Assembly: GCA_009786175.1 (NCBI GenBank)
Contig: WQTQ01000110.1
Span: 1 to 8,104 of the forward strand
Origin: Bacillota bacterium
Lineage (GTDB): Bacteria; Bacillota_A; Clostridia; Lachnospirales; WQUN01
Direction: 5' to 3'
DNA length: 8,104 nt
This document shows positions 1 to 6,375 of the stretch, in pieces. Position 1 is the stretch's first letter; every line of letters begins with the position of its first letter. The position numbers and the translations under genes are program-made. The notes beneath the pieces are model-generated. The model was given only the letters and a program-made list of their open reading frames with translations, had not been told where the DNA came from and ran no database searches.

Positions 1-918
1 CCACCTACAGACTACTGGCCTGTTGTTGGCCGCCCCTGGGATTTACGCTACGGGGTTGACGCCAACAGCAAGTACAGCCGGGACGGCATGAACGGCGTCC
101 CTGTTGATGACGACATAACCTACACAATATTGGGGCTGCTGATTATCGAGCGGTACGGTTTCGATTTTACCGTAGAGCAAGTGGGCGAAATTTGGAAAGA
201 AATTTTGCCATATGCCTGCACCGCGGAAGATGTAGCCTTAAAAAACCTGCAAAAAGGCATACCCGCTAAAGAAGCAGGTGTAGTTGACAACCCGTACCTG
301 CAATGGATAGGCGCGGATATCCGCGCGGACGGCTTTGGTTACGCTGCCGCCGGTAACCCGGAAAAAGCCGCCCAAATGGGCTATGTAGACGCGTACCTAA
401 GCCACCGCAGGAACGGGATTTACGGCGAAATGTTCTTTGCGGCTGCAATTGCGGCGGCGTTTACAACAAACGACCCCATCGAGCCGATTCGCGTCGCGCT
501 AAAAGAAATACCGGCCACTTGCGCATTGTACAAAGACGTTGAATGGGCGTTGGAAGTTGGCCCAACTTTAAAAAATTTCCGGGAAGCCCGCCAGGCGGTA
601 GATGAGCGTTTTGCGGGAATGAGCTGGGTACACACAAACAATAATGCCTGCCTTACAATTTTCGGCCTGTTCCTTGGCAGTGGCGACTTTACGGAAACTA
701 TCGCAAATGTTATTGCCATGGGCCTTGATAACGACTGCACCGGTGCCACCGTTGGCAGTATTATTGGGGCAATTGTAGGCGAAGAAGGCATTGCCCTCCA
801 CTGGACCAAGGCGTTTAATAATAAAGTACGTACGTACTTGGTTGGGCATGAAGAACTTGCGATTAGTGATGTGGTGGATAGGTTTGTAAAGCTGGCGGAG
901 ATGAATATGAGTAAGTAG
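1..918 (+). CDS. ADP-ribosylglycohydrolase family protein, 5'-truncated by the window edge
   Basis: The reading frame is open from base 1, so the ATG at 88 is internal; about 305 residues are visible. Family role (established): DraG/ARH-type enzymes hydrolyse ADP-ribose from proteins or small ADP-ribosylated compounds using two divalent metal ions held by aspartates. Seen here: the N-terminal metal-site cluster VDDDITYT at bases 103-126, a long all-alpha middle region, and the C-terminal metal site GLDNDCTGATVGSIIGA at about 721-771, with the DxDxxxA pattern typical of the fold. The text around DDDITYTILGLL resembles the longer bacterial members of the family, so the missing N-terminus may be substantial. 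No signal peptide can be judged. A WYL regulator begins 48 bases downstream on the same strand, so the two may be co-transcribed. The substrate is unknown. Family assignment is confident; the exact reaction is not. Confidence 0.9.
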   Translation, partial: PPTDYWPVVGRPWDLRYGVDANSKYSRDGMNGVPVDDDITYTILGLLIIERYGFDFTVEQVGEIWKEILPYACTAEDVALKNLQKGIPAKEAGVVDNPYLQWIGADIRADGFGYAAAGNPEKAAQMGYVDAYLSHRRNGIYGEMFFAAAIAAAFTTNDPIEPIRVALKEIPATCALYKDVEWALEVGPTLKNFREARQAVDERFAGMSWVHTNNNACLTIFGLFLGSGDFTETIANVIAMGLDNDCTGATVGSIIGAIVGEEGIALHWTKAFNNKVRTYLVGHEELAISDVVDRFVKLAEMNMSK

Positions 919-920
919 AA

Positions 921-947
921 GCTGCTTTGCGAGCAGCCGTAAGGCTG
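921..947 (+). promoter_or_regulatory. Two overlapping, mutually exclusive hairpins in the leader of the WYL regulator gene
   Basis: GCTGCT (921-926) can pair with AGCAGC (932-937) around a 5-base loop. Alternatively CAGCC (934-938) can pair with GGCTG (943-947) around a GTAA tetraloop. The two stems share bases 934-937, so only one can form at a time. There is no T-run after either, so neither is a normal terminator. They lie between the ADP-ribosylglycohydrolase stop and the GAAAGGAAC ribosome binding site of the next gene. A regulatory role is only inferred. Confidence 0.3.
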
Positions 948-966
948 TGAAAGGAACGGTTACTAA

Positions 967-1863
967 ATGCAAACCAACAGACTGTTTGAAATAATCTACA
1001 CCTTACTGGACAAAAAAACTGTACCCGCCAGGGAACTTGCGGCGCGGTTTGGCGTTTCTACCCGTACAATTTACCGGGACATAGATACTTTAAGCCTGGC
1101 GGGTATCCCTGTGTACACGGAAAAAGGCAAGGGCGGCGGCATTAGCCTTCTGCCTGATTTTGTGCTGAACAAATCCATATTAAACGAGCAGGAACAAAAC
1201 GAAATTTTGTCCGCACTGCAAGGGCTGCAGGCCGTAAAAGCCATTGAAACAGACAAGGTTTTACAAAAGCTGTCCTCGATTTTTAACAAAAACATAACCC
1301 CGTGGCTGGATGTGGATTTTACGGGCTGGAGCCATTTTGGTGAAGAAATTTTCAACGGCTTTAAACACGCCATTTTGGAAAAGAAAATTGTCAGCTTCGA
1401 CTATTACGGTGCCTACGGCGACAAAACCAGCCGTGAAATAGAGCCTGTCCAATTGCAATTCCAGTCCAGGACATGGTACGTACATGGCTACTGTCTTATG
1501 CGGCAAGGTATGCGCCTGTTTAAACTGTCCCGTGTACGGGATTTGACAGTTACAACCCGGCATTACCCTCTGCGGGATTTATGCACCGTTCCCCAAAACG
1601 AAAGCCAGCCAAGCCGCCAACGGCCAATGGTTACGCTAAAAATTAAAATTTCTCCGGAGATGACATACCGCCTGTACGACGATTTCCCGCCGGGCGAACT
1701 ACAGCCCGACGGCAGCCACATTGTAACCACAACCTGGCCCGAAGATAACTGGCTGTACGGTTTTATTCTTTCTTATGGCGAATACGCGGAAGTGCTGGAG
1801 CCGCAGCACATACGGGACATTATAAAGGAAAAGGCCCACAAGATAATGCAGAGCCACAGCTAG
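967..1863 (+). CDS. WYL-domain helix-turn-helix transcriptional regulator (YafY-like)
   Basis: 298 residues. Residues 1-60 form a winged helix-turn-helix of the HTH_11 type, with a helix pair ending in RFGVSTRTIYRDIDTL and a wing reading GIPVYTEKGKGGGISL. A central linker follows, then a WYL domain at about 135-205 (FDYYGAYGDKTSREIEPV, then RTWYVHGYC and FKLSRVRDL) and a C-terminal WCX-like extension (MTYRLYDDFPPGELQP). WYL domains are known ligand-sensing modules, in several cases binding nucleic acid or nucleotides. The start is supported by GAAAGGAAC about 11 bases upstream. The gene follows the ADP-ribosylglycohydrolase gene by 48 bases and overlaps the convergent oxidoreductase gene by 4 bases at 1860-1863. 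Its target may be its own neighbourhood, and the palindrome at 2957-2981 is a candidate site, but nothing in the sequence proves that. Confidence 0.9.
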   Translation: MQTNRLFEIIYTLLDKKTVPARELAARFGVSTRTIYRDIDTLSLAGIPVYTEKGKGGGISLLPDFVLNKSILNEQEQNEILSALQGLQAVKAIETDKVLQKLSSIFNKNITPWLDVDFTGWSHFGEEIFNGFKHAILEKKIVSFDYYGAYGDKTSREIEPVQLQFQSRTWYVHGYCLMRQGMRLFKLSRVRDLTVTTRHYPLRDLCTVPQNESQPSRQRPMVTLKIKISPEMTYRLYDDFPPGELQPDGSHIVTTTWPEDNWLYGFILSYGEYAEVLEPQHIRDIIKEKAHKIMQSHS

Positions 1864-2885
1864 GTTAACCTAATCCGTTTATCGTCCTCAACAGATTGCA
1901 GCATACCAAAAATCACTTCCATATCGCCCAAGGCTTTTTCCGGCGTAGAGGTGATTTCCTTTTTATTGCGGATTGCATCATAAAAATTTTTCAACTCCCG
2001 CAGATAACCGATGTTGGGGGTGTACGATATTTTTTCGTTACTGCCATCTTTTGTTGTTAAGTGAATTATGCCACTGGCTTTGTTTTCCAAATAAATTTCC
2101 CCATGGGTACCAAAGATACGAAAACCCACTGCCGGGTGCTGGGTTTCTTTCCCTATAACAAAAAAGCTGTAGTGCCCCGCCACGTTATTATCGAAGGTAA
2201 GCAGAGCGTTAAGTGCGGAATACGGTGCAAAATCCACTTCCGAAGGGCGGCCGATTGCGTAAAGTGTACGCACGCCGCCAAATAAAAACCTGTGCCGGGC
2301 CACATGATGCACACCGGAATCTAAGAAAATCCCACCCTTAAAGTCTGCGTCCATACGCCATGGAGTAGACGCAAAAGTCGTTTCGTCCAGCATATCCTTT
2401 TGAAATTCTGTTACATTATTATCAATAAAATAAACCGGGTTGCCGATAACGCGCTCTTCCAGCAAATTTTTGATTATTACATTTTCCTCGTCATAGCGGC
2501 TGTTTTCCGCCACAAGCATAGTAATGCCTGCCTTTTCTCTTAGGATGATAAGCTCTGCCGCAGATTGAAGGTCAGCCGCAAGGGGTTTTTCCGCGATAAT
2601 GTGCTTGCCATGTTGTATAACCGCTTTTGCACACTCGTAATTTTCGGGTATGGGAACAATTGTGTCTACTGCTTCTATATCTGCTTCCGCCAACATTTTG
2701 TTGTAGTCGTTGTAGGCGGCATCTTGTGGCAAATCTAACGATTTTGCCACTGTTTTCGCCTTTTCATGGTTTGTATCGCACACGGCCATTATTTTGAATT
2801 TATCTGTAAGCTTAGCAAATGCCGGAGCATGAAGCTGTTCCCACGCCTTACCCAAGCCGATGATTCCTATTTTTATTGGTTGCAT
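1860..2885 (-). CDS. Gfo/Idh/MocA family NAD(P)-dependent oxidoreductase
   Basis: 341 residues, a normal length for the family. Residues 5-35 form the Rossmann start (IGIIGLGKAWEQLH, then the second strand IMAVCD). The family signature EKP occurs near residue 98 in GKHIIAEKPLAADL, giving the catalytic lysine. The C-terminal alpha/beta domain carries GGIFLDSGVHHVARH at about 186-200, which supplies the conserved Asp and His of the substrate site. Such enzymes oxidise or reduce sugars, inositols or related polyols with NAD(P); the substrate cannot be read from sequence. The start is supported by AGGAGG (minus strand, complement of 2893-2898) about 7 bases upstream. It is transcribed divergently from the duplicated barrel protein gene and shares its regulatory region. 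It converges on the WYL regulator with a 4-base overlap of the ends and no room for a terminator between them. Confidence 0.92.
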   Translation of the reverse strand: MQPIKIGIIGLGKAWEQLHAPAFAKLTDKFKIMAVCDTNHEKAKTVAKSLDLPQDAAYNDYNKMLAEADIEAVDTIVPIPENYECAKAVIQHGKHIIAEKPLAADLQSAAELIILREKAGITMLVAENSRYDEENVIIKNLLEERVIGNPVYFIDNNVTEFQKDMLDETTFASTPWRMDADFKGGIFLDSGVHHVARHRFLFGGVRTLYAIGRPSEVDFAPYSALNALLTFDNNVAGHYSFFVIGKETQHPAVGFRIFGTHGEIYLENKASGIIHLTTKDGSNEKISYTPNIGYLRELKNFYDAIRNKKEITSTPEKALGDMEVIFGMLQSVEDDKRIRLT

Positions 2886-2956
2886 TAAATTGCCTCCTGT
2901 TTTTGAAATTACCGTTATGGTTTGCAGAAAGCGAAATAATATTCATAAATATTTCT

Positions 2957-2981
2957 TAATATGACGTGCGTTGTCATATTA
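2957..2981. promoter_or_regulatory. Perfect 9-bp inverted repeat, candidate operator
   Basis: TAATATGAC (2957-2965) and GTCATATTA (2973-2981) are perfect reverse complements separated by 7 bases. The element lies between the divergent oxidoreductase and duplicated-barrel genes. It covers the place where a -35 box for the plus-strand promoter would be, and ends 8 bases before the -10. A dimeric regulator with half-sites about 16 bases apart centre to centre would fit. The nearby WYL regulator is one candidate, and a MerR-, MarR- or TetR-type protein encoded elsewhere is another. The repeat is directly visible; its function is inferred. Confidence 0.65.
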
Positions 2982-2985
2982 CATA

Positions 2986-2994
2986 TGTTACGAT
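2986..2994 (+). promoter_or_regulatory. Extended -10 promoter element for the 3027-5566 cluster
   Basis: TGTTACGAT contains TG-N-TACGAT, an extended -10 motif. Seventeen bases upstream, where a -35 would sit (2966-2971), the sequence GTGCGT does not resemble TTGACA and falls inside the inverted repeat. Transcription would start near 3001, giving a leader of about 26 bases with GAGGAGA before the ATG at 3027. A weak -35 overlapped by a palindrome suggests dependence on a bound regulator. Confidence 0.45.
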
Positions 2995-3026
2995 AGGGCA
3001 AAAATGGATAGACGAGGAGACATACC

Positions 3027-3644
3027 ATGCCAAACGCGATTTTTTTCAATTCCTACAAGCTAAAAAAAGGTTCATCCGTACCGGATTTTCTACATGCGGT
3101 AGAAAATTTAGTAAACGGATACATGTGTAAACAAAAAGGTTTCATCTCATTTATGCTGCTTAATGACGGCGACACCTGGGCAGACCTTGGTATTTTTGAA
3201 ACAATGGAAGACGCTAAAAATTTTGAAAACCCAACCGGCACAAACGAATATGCAGAAAAATTTTACTCATTTCTTAATTTCAGCAGTTGTATAAGCCGCG
3301 TAATGTCTGTAGAAAAGGATTATCAGCTTAGCACACAGGTACCGCAGGCGGTTACGTTCGTGTCATTTAAGCTTAGAAAAGGCGCGTCCGTACCGGACTT
3401 TTTACTTGTTAAGGAAAAAGTTGGCCAGGTACTTCCGTCCACCCACAACGGATGTATTGCCAGCAAGCTGCTTACCAACGGGAGCCTTTGGGCAGACTTA
3501 ATATTTTGGAAATCTATGGACGACGCAAATAATGCCGCAAAGAACAAAGAGGAAGCAGCTGATGTTTTTCGCGAGTATTTGTCATTTATTGGCCAAGTAC
3601 CGTACCATCGCCACTTTACTGTTATGCAAATTACCGGGAGGTAG
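3027..3644 (+). CDS. Tandemly duplicated, ABM-like alpha/beta-barrel protein of unknown function
   Basis: 205 residues made of two homologous halves of about 100 residues. Half one (about 1-97) has FNSYKLKKGSSVPDFL, then GFISFMLLNDGDTWADL and a later FETMEDAKNF. Half two (about 108-205) has FVSFKLRKGASVPDFL, then GCIASKLLTNGSLWADL and FWKSMDDANN. Each half has the beta-alpha-beta-beta pattern of dimeric alpha/beta-barrel domains such as antibiotic-biosynthesis monooxygenase (ABM) relatives, so one chain could form a whole pseudo-dimeric barrel. No catalytic residue can be named with confidence. The start is supported by GAGGAGA about 8 bases upstream. It is the first gene of a tight plus-strand cluster; the methyltransferase start follows its stop after 3 bases. 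A binding or enzymatic role on a small molecule is plausible but unproven. Confidence 0.75.
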   Translation: MPNAIFFNSYKLKKGSSVPDFLHAVENLVNGYMCKQKGFISFMLLNDGDTWADLGIFETMEDAKNFENPTGTNEYAEKFYSFLNFSSCISRVMSVEKDYQLSTQVPQAVTFVSFKLRKGASVPDFLLVKEKVGQVLPSTHNGCIASKLLTNGSLWADLIFWKSMDDANNAAKNKEEAADVFREYLSFIGQVPYHRHFTVMQITGR

Positions 3645-3647
3645 TAC

Positions 3648-4451
3648 ATGGATTTTGACATATTATTAACAATCGAAAACGAAACGGAACGGACAGCCGC
3701 TTTTTACAATATGTCCGAAGAGGACGAGAGATTAACCGCTACAAAAGCCAGAAGGGTCGAGTTTATTACCACGGTAAAATATGTAGAAAAGTACCTTTCG
3801 CCCGGCAGCAAAATAATTGACATTGGGGCAGGCACAGGGGTGTACAGCCTGTATTTTGCAAAGCAGGGCCACCACGTAACGGCTGTAGAACTTGCGGAGG
3901 GCAACATAGCCGCCTTTAAAGCAAAAATCACCCCGGGCTTAGACATAGACTTGCGGCAGGGTAACGCCTGCGATTTATCCGCCTTCGCAAATGATTCCTT
4001 TGATGTTGTTCTTCTGTTTGGCCCGCTGTACCACATCTCAAACTCGACAGACAGGCAGAAATGCCTGGACGAAGCCCGCCGTGTTTGCAAACCCGGCGGA
4101 GTCATATTTTTCGCGTACATTTCAAATGACATGGTTATTCTTACCCAAACTTTTTACTACGACACAAACTACCTAAAATCCGGCCTGTATAACCACGAAA
4201 CTTTTGACTTGGTCGATTTCCCATTCGTGTTTCATACCGTAACGGAAGCCCGGGACGAACTTGTAAACGCCGGGGTGGAACTTTTGCATGAAGTTGCCGT
4301 TGACGGTGTAAGCGAACTGCTTGCGGACAAAATTAACGAAATGGATGACGAAAGTTACACCCAGTACTTGCGCTACCATTTTTATTGCTGCGAAAAGCCG
4401 GAAATGCTGGGCAGAAGTAATCATCTGCTGTTTGTTGGAAGGAATTTGTGA
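3648..4451 (+). CDS. Class I SAM-dependent methyltransferase
   Basis: 267 residues. The AdoMet-binding motif I is IIDIGAGTGVYS at about 56-67, the acidic motif II residue is E81 in VTAVELAEGN, and motif IV is FDVVLLFGPLYHI at about 118-130. A post-motif helix and strand follow (LDEARRVCKPGGVIFFAYIS). Members of this superfamily with a GPLYHL-like motif IV methylate small molecules; the substrate here is unknown. The C-terminal part (from about 165) is likely the substrate-recognition insert and cap. The start has GGGAGG 7 bases upstream, overlapping the end of the previous gene, and the two genes are 3 bases apart, so translation is probably coupled. The stop at 4449-4451 lies 4 bases before the acetyltransferase start. 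Confidence 0.92.
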   Translation: MDFDILLTIENETERTAAFYNMSEEDERLTATKARRVEFITTVKYVEKYLSPGSKIIDIGAGTGVYSLYFAKQGHHVTAVELAEGNIAAFKAKITPGLDIDLRQGNACDLSAFANDSFDVVLLFGPLYHISNSTDRQKCLDEARRVCKPGGVIFFAYISNDMVILTQTFYYDTNYLKSGLYNHETFDLVDFPFVFHTVTEARDELVNAGVELLHEVAVDGVSELLADKINEMDDESYTQYLRYHFYCCEKPEMLGRSNHLLFVGRNL

Positions 4452-4455
4452 TACA

Positions 4456-4866
4456 ATGATACAGTACACATCAGACATTAACCTTATAACCGAAGAAATG
4501 TTGCAAGGCGGCTTTTTTGCAGGCTGGCCAAACCCTCCGTCGGCGGCGGCGCATTTACGCATATTACACGGCGCGTATGTTGCCTGGGTGGCCGTCGATA
4601 CCACGACAAGTAAAGTCGTTGGTTTTATCAACGCCGTTTCCGACGGGGTTTTGTCTGCCTACATTCCACTGCTGGAAGTTTTACCGGAATACCAAAAGCA
4701 GGGCATTGGCAAAGAACTTGTTTCCCGCATGTTGGAATCGTTAAAGGGTTTGTACATGGTAGACTTACTGTGCGACGAAGACATGCAAGGCTACTACGCT
4801 AAACTTGGAATGTATAAAACCACCGGCATGTGTGCCAGGAATTTCGACAGGCAAAATTGTATGTAA
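4456..4866 (+). CDS. GNAT family N-acetyltransferase
   Basis: 136 residues, slightly short but within the family range. It has the GNAT acetyl-CoA motif at about 76-95 (LEVLPEYQKQGIGKELVSRM, containing the Q-x-x-G-x-G pyrophosphate loop), preceded by the beta strands VVGFINAVSDGVLSAYIPLL. It is followed by the C-terminal signature around YYAKLGMYKTTGM, where the tyrosine commonly acts as general acid. The ATG at 4456 was chosen because the in-frame upstream ATG at 4321 lies deep inside the methyltransferase gene, while domain homology starts at MIQYTSDINLI. GGAAGG at 4437-4442 is a serviceable but distant ribosome binding site, and coupling to the methyltransferase stop 4 bases upstream may help. 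Acceptor substrate unknown. Confidence 0.87.
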   Translation: MIQYTSDINLITEEMLQGGFFAGWPNPPSAAAHLRILHGAYVAWVAVDTTTSKVVGFINAVSDGVLSAYIPLLEVLPEYQKQGIGKELVSRMLESLKGLYMVDLLCDEDMQGYYAKLGMYKTTGMCARNFDRQNCM

Positions 4867-4879
4867 GGGGTGTGTCAGC

Positions 4880-5566
4880 GTGCAACCTGCCAACTCAAAG
4901 TCAAAAGTATCCTCTTATTTTCGTATCCGTATTGCCCCCATAATTATGACGTTAGTAGTCATGGCCGGGCAAACTTGGATTGCGTATACGATAAACATTG
5001 CGTTTGTTTGGGCACTGCCGGTAGTCTCGGGGACAATGCTGCTTTTATCTATACTTGCCAGTACTATTGATCATACGCTGCATCTAAACTTGGCGCGTGT
5101 TTTGTCCATTGCCGTTGTTGTCTTGCTTACATTAATTAACCTGATTTGCATAGGCTGGTTTGTTTACGACATGCTTAACCCGGAAACTGTAACTGTTTCC
5201 CATGAGTTACTACTGACAGGCTTTGCTTTATGGGTTGTAAATATCGGTGTATTTTCCCTGGCTTATTGGGAACTTGACACAAACGGCCCGGAAAGCCGTA
5301 CACAGGGGCTTGCCGCATTACTTGAAAACAAGAGTTACCCGGACTTTGTGTTTGCCCAACAAACTCCAAGCGATCCGCAGCTTTCGCCAAGTAGTTGGGC
5401 TCCGGGGTTTATGGATTATTTATATTTATCCATTACCACAGCAATGTCCTTCTCCCCTTCGGTGCCTACGCCCTACACCCCTATGGCAAAAATGATGGTG
5501 GGCGCGGAAGCCATAATCAGTTTGTTTATCCTGGGGCTAATTATTTCCCGGGCTATATCGTTGTAG
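4880..5566 (+). CDS. Integral membrane protein of an uncharacterised family with a channel-like C-terminus
   Basis: 228 residues with about five hydrophobic segments: roughly 18-36, 40-60, 73-97, 109-128 and 203-226. A polar loop of about 50 residues separates the last two. The motif YWELDTNGP follows segment four. Just before segment five comes DYLYLSITTAMSFSPS, positioned like the pore helix of two-TM potassium channels, where a filter such as TVGYG would follow; that filter is absent. From memory, bacterial membrane proteins with YWELDRGGP and DYLYLAFTNATAFSPTD form a widespread uncharacterised family that this matches. The start is taken as GTG 4880, with AAGGGG about 9 bases upstream, because an in-frame ATG at 4805 lies inside the acetyltransferase gene. 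It is the last gene of the cluster, 13 bases after the acetyltransferase. Transport or channel function is not established. Confidence 0.75.
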   Translation: MQPANSKSKVSSYFRIRIAPIIMTLVVMAGQTWIAYTINIAFVWALPVVSGTMLLLSILASTIDHTLHLNLARVLSIAVVVLLTLINLICIGWFVYDMLNPETVTVSHELLLTGFALWVVNIGVFSLAYWELDTNGPESRTQGLAALLENKSYPDFVFAQQTPSDPQLSPSSWAPGFMDYLYLSITTAMSFSPSVPTPYTPMAKMMVGAEAIISLFILGLIISRAISL

Positions 5567-5579
5567 GTTATTTTTCTAT

Positions 5580-5625
5580 AAAAAAAGGCTGTCTCGTTTT
5601 CGGGCTTCCAAGACAGCCTATTTTA
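5580..5625. terminator. Bidirectional rho-independent terminator
   Basis: AGGCTGTCT (5586-5594) pairs perfectly with AGACAGCCT (5611-5619) around a 16-base loop. Read on the minus strand the stem is followed by seven T residues (complement of 5580-5586), giving a strong terminator for the rpsF-ssb-rpsR operon. On the plus strand it is followed by ATTTTATC, a weaker run that can end the 3027-5566 cluster. It lies exactly between the two convergent transcription units. Confidence 0.88.
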
Positions 5626-5634
5626 TCTAAACAA

Positions 5635-5865
5635 TTAATCTGCGGTGTAAGGCATTAGTGCCATATGTCTGGCACGCTTTACGTTTTGAGTCATTGTGCG
5701 CTGATGCTTTGCACAGTTACCACTTGCACGGCGGGGGACAATTTTCCCGCGCTCTGTTACATATTTGCGCAGTCTTGCTACATCTTTATAATCGATATAG
5801 GCTACTTTGTCTGCGCAAAACAGGCATACGCGTTTTTTACGACGCCCACGTCTTTTTTGCATCAT
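5635..5865 (-). CDS. rpsR: Ribosomal protein bS18
   Basis: 76 residues, the usual length. It has a basic N-terminus, then a Cys-x-x-Cys at C14 and C17 and a second pair C51 and H54 (SGNCAKHQR). This would be the zinc-binding form of S18, if those four residues are ligands. The conserved core [20 protein letters not shown] and the ending [11 protein letters not shown] are diagnostic. S18 binds S6 in the central domain of the 30S platform. The first of two adjacent ATG codons is used because GGAGGT (complement of 5874-5879) is well spaced from it. It is the last gene of the rpsF-ssb-rpsR operon, 26 bases after ssb, and is followed by a strong terminator. Confidence 0.97.
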   Translation of the reverse strand: MMQKRRGRRKKRVCLFCADKVAYIDYKDVARLRKYVTERGKIVPRRASGNCAKHQRTMTQNVKRARHMALMPYTAD

Positions 5866-5891
5866 ATATATTTACCTCCATATTAAGCAGA

Positions 5892-6362
5892 TTAGAACGG
5901 CAAGTCGTCGTCTTCGTCTATGCTTTGGGTTATAGCTGAAAAACCTTCCGGTGCAGAACTTACACCGGGGCTGTCAAATGTTGGCGGCGCGGCGGAAGTA
6001 TCGTATCCACCACCGCCTTTTGCCATGCGGGCCTCGTAAGCGGCACGGCTTTCTGCAAAATTTACTTCATCTACGGTTACTTCGGTTATCCAGCGGCGTT
6101 GGCCTGTGTTATCGTCGTAGGAACGTACAGTCAAGCTTCCGCATACAGATACCATCATGCCTTTTTTAATATACCGCTCCATAAATTCTGCCGTGCGGCG
6201 GAATGCCACACAGTTAATAAAGTCTGCGTCGGGTTCGCCTTCCTTTTTGAAGCGCCTGTCTACCGCAACGGTAAAACGTGATACGCACACAGGCTCGGCA
6301 CTTTGAGAGTAGCGTATTTCCGGATCCTTAGTTAACCGGCCTAGTAAAATGACTTTATTCAT
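5892..6362 (-). CDS. ssb: Single-stranded DNA-binding protein
   Basis: 156 residues. The OB-fold spans about 1-105: it starts MNKVILLGRLTKDPEIRYS, continues with FINCVAFRRTAEFMERYIKKG and ends in the strand WITEVTVDEVNFAES. A disordered Gly/Pro/Ser-rich linker follows, then the acidic C-terminal tip DEDDDLPF, which in SSB proteins docks onto replication and repair partners. The protein coats single-stranded DNA at replication forks as a tetramer. A GGGGGC sequence (complement of 6367-6372) just upstream can serve as ribosome binding site. It sits 13 bases after rpsF and 26 bases before rpsR, the standard order in Bacillota. Confidence 0.97.
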   Translation of the reverse strand: MNKVILLGRLTKDPEIRYSQSAEPVCVSRFTVAVDRRFKKEGEPDADFINCVAFRRTAEFMERYIKKGMMVSVCGSLTVRSYDDNTGQRRWITEVTVDEVNFAESRAAYEARMAKGGGGYDTSAAPPTFDSPGVSSAPEGFSAITQSIDEDDDLPF

Positions 6363-6375
6363 ACGTGCGCCCCCA

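Noticed and set aside
88..918. ATG at 88 as the true start of the ADP-ribosylglycohydrolase
   Set aside because: The frame is open to base 1 and the upstream translation (WPVVGRPWDLRYGVDANS) looks like protein of the same family, so the gene is cut by the window edge.
420..972. Minus-strand open frames at 420-809 and 568-972
   Set aside because: They lie antisense to a clearly conserved gene, match no family I recognise, and show no convincing ribosome binding site; they are shadows.
4321..4455. Upstream ATG at 4321 as the acetyltransferase start
   Set aside because: It would overlap 131 bases of the methyltransferase and adds cysteine/lysine-rich residues that do not belong to the GNAT fold.
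4805..4879. Upstream ATG at 4805 as the start of the membrane protein
   Set aside because: It lies inside the acetyltransferase gene; GTG 4880 has its own ribosome binding site and begins a typical short cytoplasmic N-terminus.
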